A stretch of DNA of 64,000 nt, from positions 81,563 to 145,562 of the forward strand of contig JBGVDD010000168.1 in the NCBI GenBank assembly GCA_045119215.1. The letters are read 5' to 3'. Below, piece by piece: positions 17,629 through 25,656 of the stretch (its first letter is position 1; each line of letters opens with the position of its first letter). Source of the DNA: RUG11237 sp045119215. GTDB lineage: Bacteria > Bacillota > Clostridia > Lachnospirales > Lachnospiraceae. The position numbers were made by a program, and so were the translations under genes. The notes under the pieces are model-generated. The model saw nothing but the letters and a program-made list of their open reading frames with translations, was not told where the DNA came from and did no database searches.

Positions 17629-19431
17629 TTGGCGGAACAACGCAGAGGTTCTTATGGAACAAATTCAAGACAATTGAATAGGGGCAACAGCTATCGTTCC
17701 AGTCAAGAACGTGTGCAGAATACCAGAGGCAGAAGTCAACAGTATGGCACCAGAGATGATAGGGATGCAAGGAGACGATATGGCAGGAGCGAAGGTGGAT
17801 TTGTGTCCAGAAGTGGAAGGATTTATGGAAACTATGACAACTATGACAACTATGAAAACAAGAGGATAGATAGAAATCGTGGAAGTCGTGTAAATAGGGG
17901 AGAAGCCTATAGCATCAGGGAAAGACAAACTCCAGACAGACGAGAAAGATTAGAGAGACCACAAAGGAGTCAAAGACCACAAACACCCCAAAGGTCCCAA
18001 AGACCACAAACGTCCCAAAGGCCACAAAAAAAGAAAACACCTCAGAGAAAAAAGAAACAGCAACGTATAGTAAAGTATAAAAAGCCAATAAATTTTAATC
18101 TGGGAATGCTGGTTTTTGGAATGATTGCCATTTATGTGTGTGGGTATATCTTTATGTATACACAAAAAGAACATGTTGTAATTTATGAGGTGAAAAAAGG
18201 AAGCCTGGCAAAAAATAATAGTTACACGGGATTGATTTTAAGGGATGAAACTGTTGTAAAAAGTAGTTCCGCAGGTTATGTCAATTATTTTGCAAGGGAA
18301 GGGGAAAAAGCAGGAGCTAATACTTTGGTATATACCATAGATGAGAATGGAACATTATCCTCAGCAGTGGCAGAATCCGGAGTGGAGGCGGCTACCCCAA
18401 GCAGAGAGGAACTTCAAAATTTGAGAAATGATATTATGAATTTCAGTTCAGGTTTTAAAATTCAAGATTTCTCAGAGGTTTACAATTTTAAATATGCATT
18501 TGATAGCTCGGTTTTGAAAGTAGTAGGTTTGTCTGTACTTAACAGTATTGAATCATACTCCCAAACCCAGGGGACGGCTTTTGAGCGGGGAATGGCACCC
18601 AACTCAGGAATTGTAGAATATTACACAGATGGATTTGAAAAAATTACTATAGAAAATTTTGCAGAGAAGATGTTTGATAAATCTACTTATAAGAAGAACG
18701 TAATAAAGAATAATGATTTGGTAGATGCTGGGGCACCGGTTTACAAGCTGTTGACAGATGAAAAATGGAAGATAGTGATTCCACTAGATTCGGAGACTGC
18801 CAAGGAATTAGAAGAAAAGTCCAGTATAAATATAGTCTTTAAACGAAATGGACAGAAAGCCAAAGCTGGATTGTCATTAATAGAAAAAAATGGTAATTCT
18901 TATGGGGTATTGTCCATGAAAAAGTCTCTTCTTAGTTTTGCGTCGGATCGATATGTTGATATAGAACTTGCCATAAGCCAGGAGGAAGGCTTAAAAATTC
19001 CGGTAAGTTCTGTGGTACAAAAGGAGTTTTACTTGATTCCGGAGGAATATGCAAAGGTAAATTCGGATACTCAGGAAGTTATCTTCTTAAAAGAAGTAAC
19101 TAAGGATGATGGAACACTGAGCACTGTGGAAGTAGCTGCAGACATTTACAGTCTTACAGATGGAGAGTACTATGTATCTACCGACCAGTTTGAAGCTGGA
19201 CAATACATATTGAAGGAGGATTCCTCAGACAAATATGCAATCGGAAAAAAGGCATCCTTGACAGGTGTGTATAACATAAATAAAGGATTTGCTGACTTTA
19301 AGGAAATTACAAAGTTATATGAGAATAAGGAATATTGTATTGTTCAAGCAAATAGTACTTATGGTTTGGCGGTCTATGACCATATTGTACTGGATGCAAA
19401 TGCGGTGAAAGACGATCAGATTATTTATTAG
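17629..19431 (+). CDS. HlyD-like envelope protein with Arg/Gln-rich cytoplasmic head
   Basis: Residues 1-150 are low complexity, rich in Arg, Ser, Gln and Pro, with YDNYDNYE and repeated RPQ(R/T)xQ units. A single membrane segment (LVFGMIAIYVCGYIFMY, about residues 160-180) follows. The outside part resembles HlyD/membrane-fusion adaptors: a beta-hairpin start (YEVKKGSLAKNNSYTGLILRD), a lipoyl-like half motif and later beta domains. It lies between a radical SAM gene and yggS-sepF, so a role in division or wall assembly is possible but unproven. TTG 17629 follows AGGAGGG. Confidence 0.72.
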   Translation: MAEQRRGSYGTNSRQLNRGNSYRSSQERVQNTRGRSQQYGTRDDRDARRRYGRSEGGFVSRSGRIYGNYDNYDNYENKRIDRNRGSRVNRGEAYSIRERQTPDRRERLERPQRSQRPQTPQRSQRPQTSQRPQKKKTPQRKKKQQRIVKYKKPINFNLGMLVFGMIAIYVCGYIFMYTQKEHVVIYEVKKGSLAKNNSYTGLILRDETVVKSSSAGYVNYFAREGEKAGANTLVYTIDENGTLSSAVAESGVEAATPSREELQNLRNDIMNFSSGFKIQDFSEVYNFKYAFDSSVLKVVGLSVLNSIESYSQTQGTAFERGMAPNSGIVEYYTDGFEKITIENFAEKMFDKSTYKKNVIKNNDLVDAGAPVYKLLTDEKWKIVIPLDSETAKELEEKSSINIVFKRNGQKAKAGLSLIEKNGNSYGVLSMKKSLLSFASDRYVDIELAISQEEGLKIPVSSVVQKEFYLIPEEYAKVNSDTQEVIFLKEVTKDDGTLSTVEVAADIYSLTDGEYYVSTDQFEAGQYILKEDSSDKYAIGKKASLTGVYNINKGFADFKEITKLYENKEYCIVQANSTYGLAVYDHIVLDANAVKDDQIIY

Positions 19432-19440
19432 GAGGCAATT

Positions 19441-20133
19441 ATGATAAAAGAAAATCTGGCATTAGTTCAGGAAAATATAAAAAAGGCATGTGAGCGAGCA
19501 GGTCGTGATCCCCAAGAAGTGACACTGATTACGGTAAGTAAAACCAATCCGGTGGTTCGCTTAAAAGAGGCTATGGATTGTGGCGTGACAATATTTGGAG
19601 AAAATAAGGTACAGGAAATGCTGGAAAAGCAAGAGGAACTTCCTGATACATTACAGTGGCATATGATAGGACATTTGCAGCGAAATAAGGTAAAATACAT
19701 TATGGGAAAGGTTGCGTTGATTCATTCGGTGGATTCTTTAAGATTGGCAGAAGAAATCAACAAGGAAGCAGCAAAACAGGGGACGGAGGAAGACATTTTA
19801 ATAGAAATCAATGTGGCTCAGGAGGAAAGTAAGTTTGGTATCACTACAAAAGAAGCCATTGAATTGGTAGAAAGCGTGGCAAAACTCCCTCATGTCCATA
19901 TTAAAGGACTTATGACCATTGCTCCATTTGTGGACGACCCCGAGAAAAACAGGGGAGTTTTTGCAGCATTAAAAAAATTATCTGTTGACATTGCAGAGAA
20001 AAACATTGATAATGTTAGTATGCATATGTTGTCAATGGGTATGACAAATGATTATCAGGTAGCCATTGAAGAGGGGGCAACCATGGTACGGGTAGGAACG
20101 GGTATTTTTGGAAGCAGAACATATACCAGTTAA
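19441..20133 (+). CDS. yggS: YggS family PLP homeostasis protein
   Basis: This 230-residue alanine-racemase-fold protein binds PLP through the lysine in LITVSKTN (about residue 36). GENKVQEMLEK, WHMIGHLQRNKVKYI and MGMTNDYQVAIEEGATMVRVG are present in full; these are the family hallmarks. It acts in PLP homeostasis rather than as a racemase. TAGGAGG precedes the ATG. It corresponds to ylmE in the ylm division-associated cluster, next to sepF. Confidence 0.95.
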   Translation: MIKENLALVQENIKKACERAGRDPQEVTLITVSKTNPVVRLKEAMDCGVTIFGENKVQEMLEKQEELPDTLQWHMIGHLQRNKVKYIMGKVALIHSVDSLRLAEEINKEAAKQGTEEDILIEINVAQEESKFGITTKEAIELVESVAKLPHVHIKGLMTIAPFVDDPEKNRGVFAALKKLSVDIAEKNIDNVSMHMLSMGMTNDYQVAIEEGATMVRVGTGIFGSRTYTS

Positions 20134-20171
20134 GGACGTGCCGCAGATAATGAATGTAAGGAGAAAAGAGA

Positions 20172-20696
20172 ATGGGTGCAATTAATAAAATATTAAATAT
20201 GATGAAGATGACAGAGGATATGGATGACGAGTACGATGATATAGATGATGGTTACTATGAGGACGATTACGAGGAAGAACCAAAACCAAAGAAAAAGTTA
20301 TTTACTCCAAAACCAAAACAGGAGGAGTATTATGATGATGAGATGTATAATCCAAGGCCATCAAAGGTAACCCCTATGAGACAGCCAGCGAGACGTGGAG
20401 GTAGTGGAATGGAAGTTGTTGTAATTAAACCTACATCGGTTGAGGATGCAAAAGAGATTACTGAAACTTTACTTAGCAATCGTGCAGTGGTATTGAATTT
20501 AGAGGGACTGGATATGGATTTGGCACAGCGTATTGTGGACTTCACCTCTGGTTCTACCTTTGCTATAGATGGTAATTTACAGAAGATATCCAATTACATT
20601 TTTATCATTACACCGCCAAGTGTTGATATTTCCGGGGATTTCCAGGATATTTTAAGTGGTGCCATTGATTTGCCTTCTATTCAGCCAGAAATTTAA
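20172..20696 (+). CDS. sepF: cell division protein SepF
   Basis: SepF tethers FtsZ to the membrane. The 174-residue protein has an N-terminal amphipathic helix (MGAINKILNMMKM), an acidic Asp/Tyr-rich linker, and the C-terminal SepF domain. The C-terminal domain shows VVVIKPTSVEDAKEI, RAVVLNLEGLD and RIVDFTSGSTFAIDG. This is the standard layout. AAGGAG precedes the ATG. Confidence 0.95.
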   Translation: MGAINKILNMMKMTEDMDDEYDDIDDGYYEDDYEEEPKPKKKLFTPKPKQEEYYDDEMYNPRPSKVTPMRQPARRGGSGMEVVVIKPTSVEDAKEITETLLSNRAVVLNLEGLDMDLAQRIVDFTSGSTFAIDGNLQKISNYIFIITPPSVDISGDFQDILSGAIDLPSIQPEI

Positions 20697-20703
20697 TTAG
20701 CTT

Positions 20704-21459
20704 ATGAACAAAGAAGAACAGATACGTAACAGACATTTTCAGGATTTAGCAAACCGTGCTTATAATCATGGAATACCAATTTTTAGTGAATTTTTAAATA
20801 TAAATGAAATAAGTAGCTTAAAAACCATAGAGAAGGAGCTGGATTTTGTGAAGATTCAGCTTTGGGGTGGTTATGAGGAAGCAGAGCGTCAGATTGCAGC
20901 ATTTGTACCTGATGCTTTTTTTCCTACCCAGGATATGTATCCTATTTCTATCTTAAAGGTTTCACCACTAAACGCAAAGTTTTCAGAAGATTTGACCCAT
21001 AGAGATTACCTGGGGGCAATTTTAAATCTTGGGATTTTACGGGGAAAAGTGGGAGATATTTTGGTGAATGAAAAGGAAACATACATATTTGTTTCTTCTA
21101 CTATGGTTGATTTGTTTCTTCAAGAGTTGACCAGGATAAAACATACTACGGTAAAGACGGAAGTTGTGACAGAGGCTGTAAAGATTGAACCTAAGTACCA
21201 ACATATAGAGGGAAGCGTAAACTCAGAGAGAATCGATGCTATTTTGTCTCTGGCTTTTCAGGTGTCAAGAAGTTCTGTGGCACCTTTAATTGCTGGGGAA
21301 AAGGTTTTTATCAATGGGAAAATGACCCTGTCAAACAGTCAGTTACTAAAGCCTGGGGATATTGTTTCAGCCAGAGGATATGGAAAATTCGTATATCGTG
21401 GCTTTATTTCAAATACAAAGAAAGGCCGTATGTTCGTGGCCTTAGATAGGTATATATAA
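20704..21459 (+). CDS. ylmH: YlmH family RNA-binding (S4) protein
   Basis: The 251-residue product has the YlmH N-terminal domain and a C-terminal S4 RNA-binding domain (residues about 175-245, RIDAILSLAFQVSRSSVAPLI...VFING). Bacillus YlmH acts on stalled ribosomes in a rescue or quality-control role. It keeps the normal ylm neighbourhood behind sepF, though ylmG is not seen. The gap to sepF is 7 bases. Confidence 0.9.
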   Translation: MNKEEQIRNRHFQDLANRAYNHGIPIFSEFLNINEISSLKTIEKELDFVKIQLWGGYEEAERQIAAFVPDAFFPTQDMYPISILKVSPLNAKFSEDLTHRDYLGAILNLGILRGKVGDILVNEKETYIFVSSTMVDLFLQELTRIKHTTVKTEVVTEAVKIEPKYQHIEGSVNSERIDAILSLAFQVSRSSVAPLIAGEKVFINGKMTLSNSQLLKPGDIVSARGYGKFVYRGFISNTKKGRMFVALDRYI

Positions 21460-21478
21460 ATAGAAGAGGAGAACGAAT

Positions 21479-22582
21479 ATGTCAAAGAGAATCACAGTAC
21501 ATCAAGAGAATGTAGCAATATATGATATTGTTTTGGAAAAGGACTATTCCTTACTTGCAAAAGAAGTAGAAAATATAGGTGCAAAAGGTAAAAAGTTATG
21601 TATTGTAACGGACAGTAATGTAGGGCCTTTATATTGTGAGCAGGTAAAGGCTGAATTGGAAAAAGTAGCAGAAAAAGTTACGGTTTTTGAGTTTTTGGCA
21701 GGAGAAGAAAGCAAAACTTTGGATACCGTGAAGAAACTCTACACCCACTTAATTGAGGAGCACTTTGAGAGAAAAGATATGCTGGTGGCATTAGGTGGTG
21801 GCGTGACTGGAGATATGACTGGCTTTGCAGCGGCAACGTATCTTAGAGGAATTGATTTTATACAGATTCCTACTTCTTTGCTTGCCCAGGTGGATTCCAG
21901 CATTGGCGGAAAGACCGGGGTGGATTTTGACCAGTATAAAAATATGGTGGGAGCTTTTCATATGCCTAAGCTGGTGTATATGAATTTATCGGTATTAAAG
22001 ACTCTGCCAGAGGAGCAGTTTGCTTCCGGTATGGCTGAAGTATTAAAGTCAGGTCTGATTAAAGACGGGGCATATTATGAGTGGACCATTAACAATTTAT
22101 GTGAAATTCAGGAGCAGGAAATTTCTACAATCGAAAAATTGGTAGAGGGAAGCTGTAATATTAAACGTGTTGTGGTGGAGAAGGATCCAAAAGAACAAGG
22201 GGAAAGAGCGTTGTTAAATCTTGGACATACCATAGGACATGCCATAGAGAAAATGATGGAATTTAAATTACTTCATGGTCAGTGTGTGGCATTGGGGACC
22301 ATTGCAGCGGCTCATATTTCATGGAAGAGGGAACTTTTGACGACAGAAGAGTTTTTCGAAATACGTGATATGATGGTAGGTTTTGATCTGCCTATTAGTA
22401 TGGAAGGCTTGGAGTCGGCAGATATTATTGCTACAACAAAGTTGGATAAAAAAATGGAAAATGGAAGTGTGAAGTTTATTCTGTTAAATTCTATTGGAAA
22501 AGCATTTATAGCAAAGGATGTAACTGAAGAGGAAATGACAAATGCTATTAATTTCCTCCTTATGGCGGATCAGGAGGACTAA
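21479..22582 (+). CDS. aroB: 3-dehydroquinate synthase
   Basis: AroB closes DAHP to 3-dehydroquinate, the second step of the shikimate pathway. The 367-residue enzyme has ALGGGVTGDMTGFAAATYLRG as its NAD-binding stretch (core GGGVTGDMTGF), PTSLLAQVDSSIGGKTGVD and the zinc ligand motif LNLGHTIGHAIE. AGAGGAG precedes the ATG. It stands alone among division genes without other aro genes nearby. Confidence 0.96.
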   Translation: MSKRITVHQENVAIYDIVLEKDYSLLAKEVENIGAKGKKLCIVTDSNVGPLYCEQVKAELEKVAEKVTVFEFLAGEESKTLDTVKKLYTHLIEEHFERKDMLVALGGGVTGDMTGFAAATYLRGIDFIQIPTSLLAQVDSSIGGKTGVDFDQYKNMVGAFHMPKLVYMNLSVLKTLPEEQFASGMAEVLKSGLIKDGAYYEWTINNLCEIQEQEISTIEKLVEGSCNIKRVVVEKDPKEQGERALLNLGHTIGHAIEKMMEFKLLHGQCVALGTIAAAHISWKRELLTTEEFFEIRDMMVGFDLPISMEGLESADIIATTKLDKKMENGSVKFILLNSIGKAFIAKDVTEEEMTNAINFLLMADQED

Positions 22583-23113
22583 ATGAACCAGAAGAATAAA
22601 ATGGCTTTTAGCATTTTGGCATTTTTGGGAGTTATACTTTTGACTTGCATTGATCAGTTTACAAAATTTCTTGCAGTGAAGCATCTGAAGGATGCTCCTT
22701 ATGAAGTGATTCCGGGTATTTTTGAGTTTCATTACCTGGAAAACAGAGGCACAGCCTTTGGAATGATGCAAGGAAAACAGGTGTTATTGCTGTTGGTAAC
22801 TATTATGGTTTTGATACTGGCTCTCATATATTTTGTAAAGCTTCCTTGGACAAAACAGATGAATTTCTTAAGAATTCTATCTGTGTTTGTGATTTCCGGG
22901 GGAATTGGAAATATGATTGACCGCCTTAGAGTTCATTATGTGATAGACTTTCTGTATTTTAAAATGATAAACTTTCCCATTTTTAATGTTGCCGATATTT
23001 ATGTAACTTGCAGTATCATTTTAATCTGTGTTTATGTGATGTTTTTCTTATCAGAAGAAGATATGAATGCCTTTCATCTTTTTGGCAAAAATAAAAAGAC
23101 AAAGAATGAATAG
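22583..23113 (+). CDS. lspA: lipoprotein signal peptidase
   Basis: This aspartic membrane peptidase removes lipoprotein signals after lipidation. Four membrane segments are seen over 176 residues. Catalytic motifs are NRGTAFGM, GGIGNMIDRL and FNVADIYV, holding the two conserved aspartates. Its start follows the aroB stop directly and its ribosome site AGGAGG lies in the aroB end. Confidence 0.96.
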   Translation: MNQKNKMAFSILAFLGVILLTCIDQFTKFLAVKHLKDAPYEVIPGIFEFHYLENRGTAFGMMQGKQVLLLLVTIMVLILALIYFVKLPWTKQMNFLRILSVFVISGGIGNMIDRLRVHYVIDFLYFKMINFPIFNVADIYVTCSIILICVYVMFFLSEEDMNAFHLFGKNKKTKNE

Positions 23114-24014
23114 ATTAATGTTTACTGTGACAGAGGAAGAGGGAGGAGAACGTTTGGATAAATATCTTGCGGGATTGATACCGGAAGTGTCCCGTTCTTT
23201 TTTACAAAAACTACTAAAGCAGGGACAGGTTACAGTAAACGGTAAAAATGCGAAAGCCAATTACAATATTAAGGAAAAGGATGTTATATACCTGGAAGTT
23301 CCAAAGGCAGTAGAACCGGAAATTTTGCCAGAAAACATTCCTCTGGATATTCTGTATGAAGATCAAGATGTTTTAGTGGTAAATAAACCTAAAGATATGG
23401 TAGTTCACCCAGCACCGGGACATTACACAGGCACATTGGTAAATGCCATTATGTATCATTGCAAAGATCATCTGTCAGGTATTAATGGTGTGTTACGTCC
23501 GGGGATTGTTCATCGGATTGACAAGGACACCACAGGTTCTTTGATTGTATGTAAGAATGATATTGCACACAATAGTTTATCAGAACAATTAAAAAATCAT
23601 AGCATTACTCGTAAATACGTGGCAATTGTACATGGTGTGTTAAAGGAAGATTCCGGAACCATAGAAGGACCCATAGGAAGAAATCCTAAAGATAGAATGA
23701 AAATGGCAATTAACTATCAAAATGGAAAAGATGCGGTGACCCATTATCGTGTGTTAAAACGTTTTGAAAAATTCACCTTGGTAGAGTGTGTGTTAGAAAC
23801 CGGGAGAACACATCAGATTCGTGTGCATATGGCAAGTATTCATCATCCATTATTGGGAGATGAGTTGTATGGGCCGGCAAAATGTCCTTATAAGCTGCAA
23901 GGACAGACATTACACGCTCAGACCTTGGGATTTGTACATCCTGTCAGTAAGGAGTATATTGAAGTGAATGCCCCGCTGCCCGAATATTTTCAGCAACTTA
24001 TAGATAAGTTATAA
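23106..24014 (+). CDS. rluD: RluA/RluD family pseudouridine synthase
   Basis: The 302-residue product has an N-terminal S4 domain (GERLDKYLAGLIPEVSRS) and the RluA catalytic motif HRIDKDTTGSLIV with its aspartate. GRTHQIRVHMA is also present. It isomerises uridines, probably in 23S rRNA; the lspA-rluD pair is standard in Firmicutes. ATG 23106 overlaps the lspA end by 8 bases; ATG 23118 is an alternative. The gene symbol is by family and context. Confidence 0.9.
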   Translation: MNRLMFTVTEEEGGERLDKYLAGLIPEVSRSFLQKLLKQGQVTVNGKNAKANYNIKEKDVIYLEVPKAVEPEILPENIPLDILYEDQDVLVVNKPKDMVVHPAPGHYTGTLVNAIMYHCKDHLSGINGVLRPGIVHRIDKDTTGSLIVCKNDIAHNSLSEQLKNHSITRKYVAIVHGVLKEDSGTIEGPIGRNPKDRMKMAINYQNGKDAVTHYRVLKRFEKFTLVECVLETGRTHQIRVHMASIHHPLLGDELYGPAKCPYKLQGQTLHAQTLGFVHPVSKEYIEVNAPLPEYFQQLIDKL

Positions 24015-24054
24015 TTATAATACAAAAATCGGTTTAAAAGATGTTCTACTTTGA

Positions 24055-24083
24055 TTGAATTCTTTGGGGTATTGCAGTATAAT
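24055..24083 (+). promoter_or_regulatory. promoter before the triple-hairpin element
   Basis: TTGAAT and TATAAT are spaced by 17 bases, just upstream of the three hairpins at 24110-24232. A transcript from here would carry all three before the cytidylate-kinase-like gene. Confidence 0.55.
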
Positions 24084-24089
24084 ATGATA

Positions 24090-24232
24090 TAACGTAACTG
24101 TTCAGTACAGGTCTCAGCATTTACTGCTGAGACCGTAAGAAAATGTGCACTTTACAAAAATCGGGCAATTTTGCATGCGTAAGCATTGCCCGATTTAACG
24201 TATCTGTTCAATTATTTTGAACAGATACGTTA
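24090..24232. repeat. 143-base triple-hairpin element with near-terminal inverted repeats
   Basis: The outer ends TAACGTAACTGTTCA (24090) and TGAACAGATACGTTA (24218) are inverted repeats with one mismatch. Inside are three perfect stems: 10 bp (24110-24119/24125-24134), 12 bp (24158-24169/24185-24196) and 16 bp (24196-24211/24217-24232). The layout resembles a small non-autonomous (MITE- or REP-like) element. The related stem at 58326 and the shared 15-mer at 40189 support a dispersed family. Confidence 0.7.
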
Positions 24233-24283
24233 TGACAATTCTACAAAGTTTCATTTTAACGATATAATAAAGGGGGTATTCCA

Positions 24284-24913
24284 ATGGAAACGAATACGAT
24301 TGTAACAATAGGGCGTGAGTTTGGCAGCGGAGGAAAAGAGATTGGCGAAAAGTTAGCCACAAAGCTTGGGGTCAAATGCTATGATAAGGAACTTCTTACC
24401 AGGGCGGCAAAGGAAAGTGGAATCTGTCAGGATATTATCGAGATACATGATGAAAGACCAACAAAGAGTTTTTTGTATTCTTTGGTTATGGATACATATT
24501 CTATGGGTTATATGTCAAATCCTTACATGGATATGCCTTTGGATCAAAAAGTATTTTTGGCACAGTTTGATGCCATTCGGAAAATAGCCGCTGAGGGACC
24601 CTGTATCATGGTAGGGAGATGTGCTGATTATGCATTAAGTGAGTGGCCGGACGTATTTAATGTATTTATTCAGGCACCCATAGAGGATAGGATAAAGCGT
24701 ATTAGCCAGAAACAGAATCTTAGTGAGGAACAGGCTAAGGATTTGATTGTAAAAACAGACAAGAAAAGGGCAAATTATTATAACTTTTACTCCAACAAAA
24801 AATGGGGAATGTCCCAAAGTTATGATATGTGTATCAATAGTTCTTTATTAGGAATAGATGAGACAGTACAATTGCTGGAAAGTGTGATACGCAAAAAGGA
24901 AAATAAAAAATAA
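24284..24913 (+). CDS. cytidylate kinase-like family protein
   Basis: The 209-residue P-loop kinase-like protein begins with TIVTIGREFGSGGKEIGEKLA, quoted by its core IGREFGSGGKEIG. It also has CYDKELL and MVGRCADY, which are typical of the AAA_26/cytidylate-kinase-like family common in clostridia. The true cmk has a different profile, so the substrate is unknown. A strong AAAGGGGG site precedes the ATG. It ends before a promoter/terminator overlap. Confidence 0.82.
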   Translation: METNTIVTIGREFGSGGKEIGEKLATKLGVKCYDKELLTRAAKESGICQDIIEIHDERPTKSFLYSLVMDTYSMGYMSNPYMDMPLDQKVFLAQFDAIRKIAAEGPCIMVGRCADYALSEWPDVFNVFIQAPIEDRIKRISQKQNLSEEQAKDLIVKTDKKRANYYNFYSNKKWGMSQSYDMCINSSLLGIDETVQLLESVIRKKENKK

Positions 24914-24931
24914 CAATTTTATTAGGTTTGG

Positions 24932-24990
24932 TTGTAAATATAGGAAAAAAATGCTATAATCTCATTGTTGTGAAGACGACAATGAGATTA
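24932..24990 (+). promoter_or_regulatory. thrH promoter overlapping a terminator hairpin
   Basis: TTGTAA-17-TATAAT (24932-24960) forms a good promoter. From its -10 onward lies a 12-bp perfect stem, TAATCTCATTGT (24957-24968) and ACAATGAGATTA (24979-24990), followed by TTTTTT. The hairpin can end the upstream transcript, while thrH would start within it and escape a full stem. Confidence 0.75.
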
Positions 24991-25022
24991 TTTTTTATCA
25001 TCAATATCATGGAGGAATTGAA

Positions 25023-25628
25023 ATGTATATCACTTGTTTAGATCTTGAAGGTGTTTTGGTACCAGAAATCTGGATTGCTTTTGCAGAGGCAACCAATATT
25101 CCAGAACTTCGTAAAACCACCAGAGATGAACCAGATTACGATAAATTAATGAAATATCGTATTGAAATTTTAAAGGAGCATGGTTTAGGATTAAAAGAAA
25201 TTCAGGAGACAATTTCAACAATTGATCCCATGCCAGGAGCAAAGGAATTTTTGGATGAACTGCGTTCTATTTGTCAGGTGATTATTATCAGTGACACATT
25301 TTCACAGTTTGCAACACCATTAATGAAAAAACTGGATTGGCCAACAATTTTCTGTAACACATTGGAAGTAGCTGAAGATGGTGAGATTACAGGATTTAAG
25401 ATGCGTTGTGAACAGTCAAAGCTTACAACAGTCAAGGCATTACAGTCTATTGGATATGATACTGTTGCCAGTGGAGACAGCTACAATGACTTAGGTATGA
25501 TTCAGGCAAGTAAGGCAGGATTTTTATTTAAGAGCACAGAGCAAATCAAAGGCGAGCATCCGGAATTGCCGGCATACGAAACTTATGATGAACTATTAGC
25601 CGCCATCAAAAAGGCTATTGCAGAGTGA
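25023..25628 (+). CDS. thrH: ThrH-type phosphoserine phosphatase / homoserine phosphotransferase
   Basis: This HAD-superfamily protein of 201 residues matches ThrH closely in length. It starts MYITCLDLEGVLVPEIW, with DLEG holding the nucleophile and acid aspartates. IISDTFSQF and the acidic SGDSYNDLGMI complete the active site. ThrH removes phosphate from phosphoserine and can pass it to homoserine. ATGGAGG precedes the ATG. It is monocistronic or read on into the HD-GYP gene. Confidence 0.88.
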   Translation: MYITCLDLEGVLVPEIWIAFAEATNIPELRKTTRDEPDYDKLMKYRIEILKEHGLGLKEIQETISTIDPMPGAKEFLDELRSICQVIIISDTFSQFATPLMKKLDWPTIFCNTLEVAEDGEITGFKMRCEQSKLTTVKALQSIGYDTVASGDSYNDLGMIQASKAGFLFKSTEQIKGEHPELPAYETYDELLAAIKKAIAE

Positions 25629-25656
25629 TTTTGATAGGATAAAGATAGGGTGAAAT

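Noticed and set aside
17940..18040. CRISPR-like short repeats
   Set aside because: The repeats encode RPQxxQ units in frame within the HlyD-like protein. They are uneven in length and lack spacer structure; no cas genes are present.
24263..24268. TATAAT just before the cytidylate-kinase-like gene as its promoter
   Set aside because: It lies two bases before the ribosome site, which would leave no room for a leader containing that site; the promoter at 24055 fits better.
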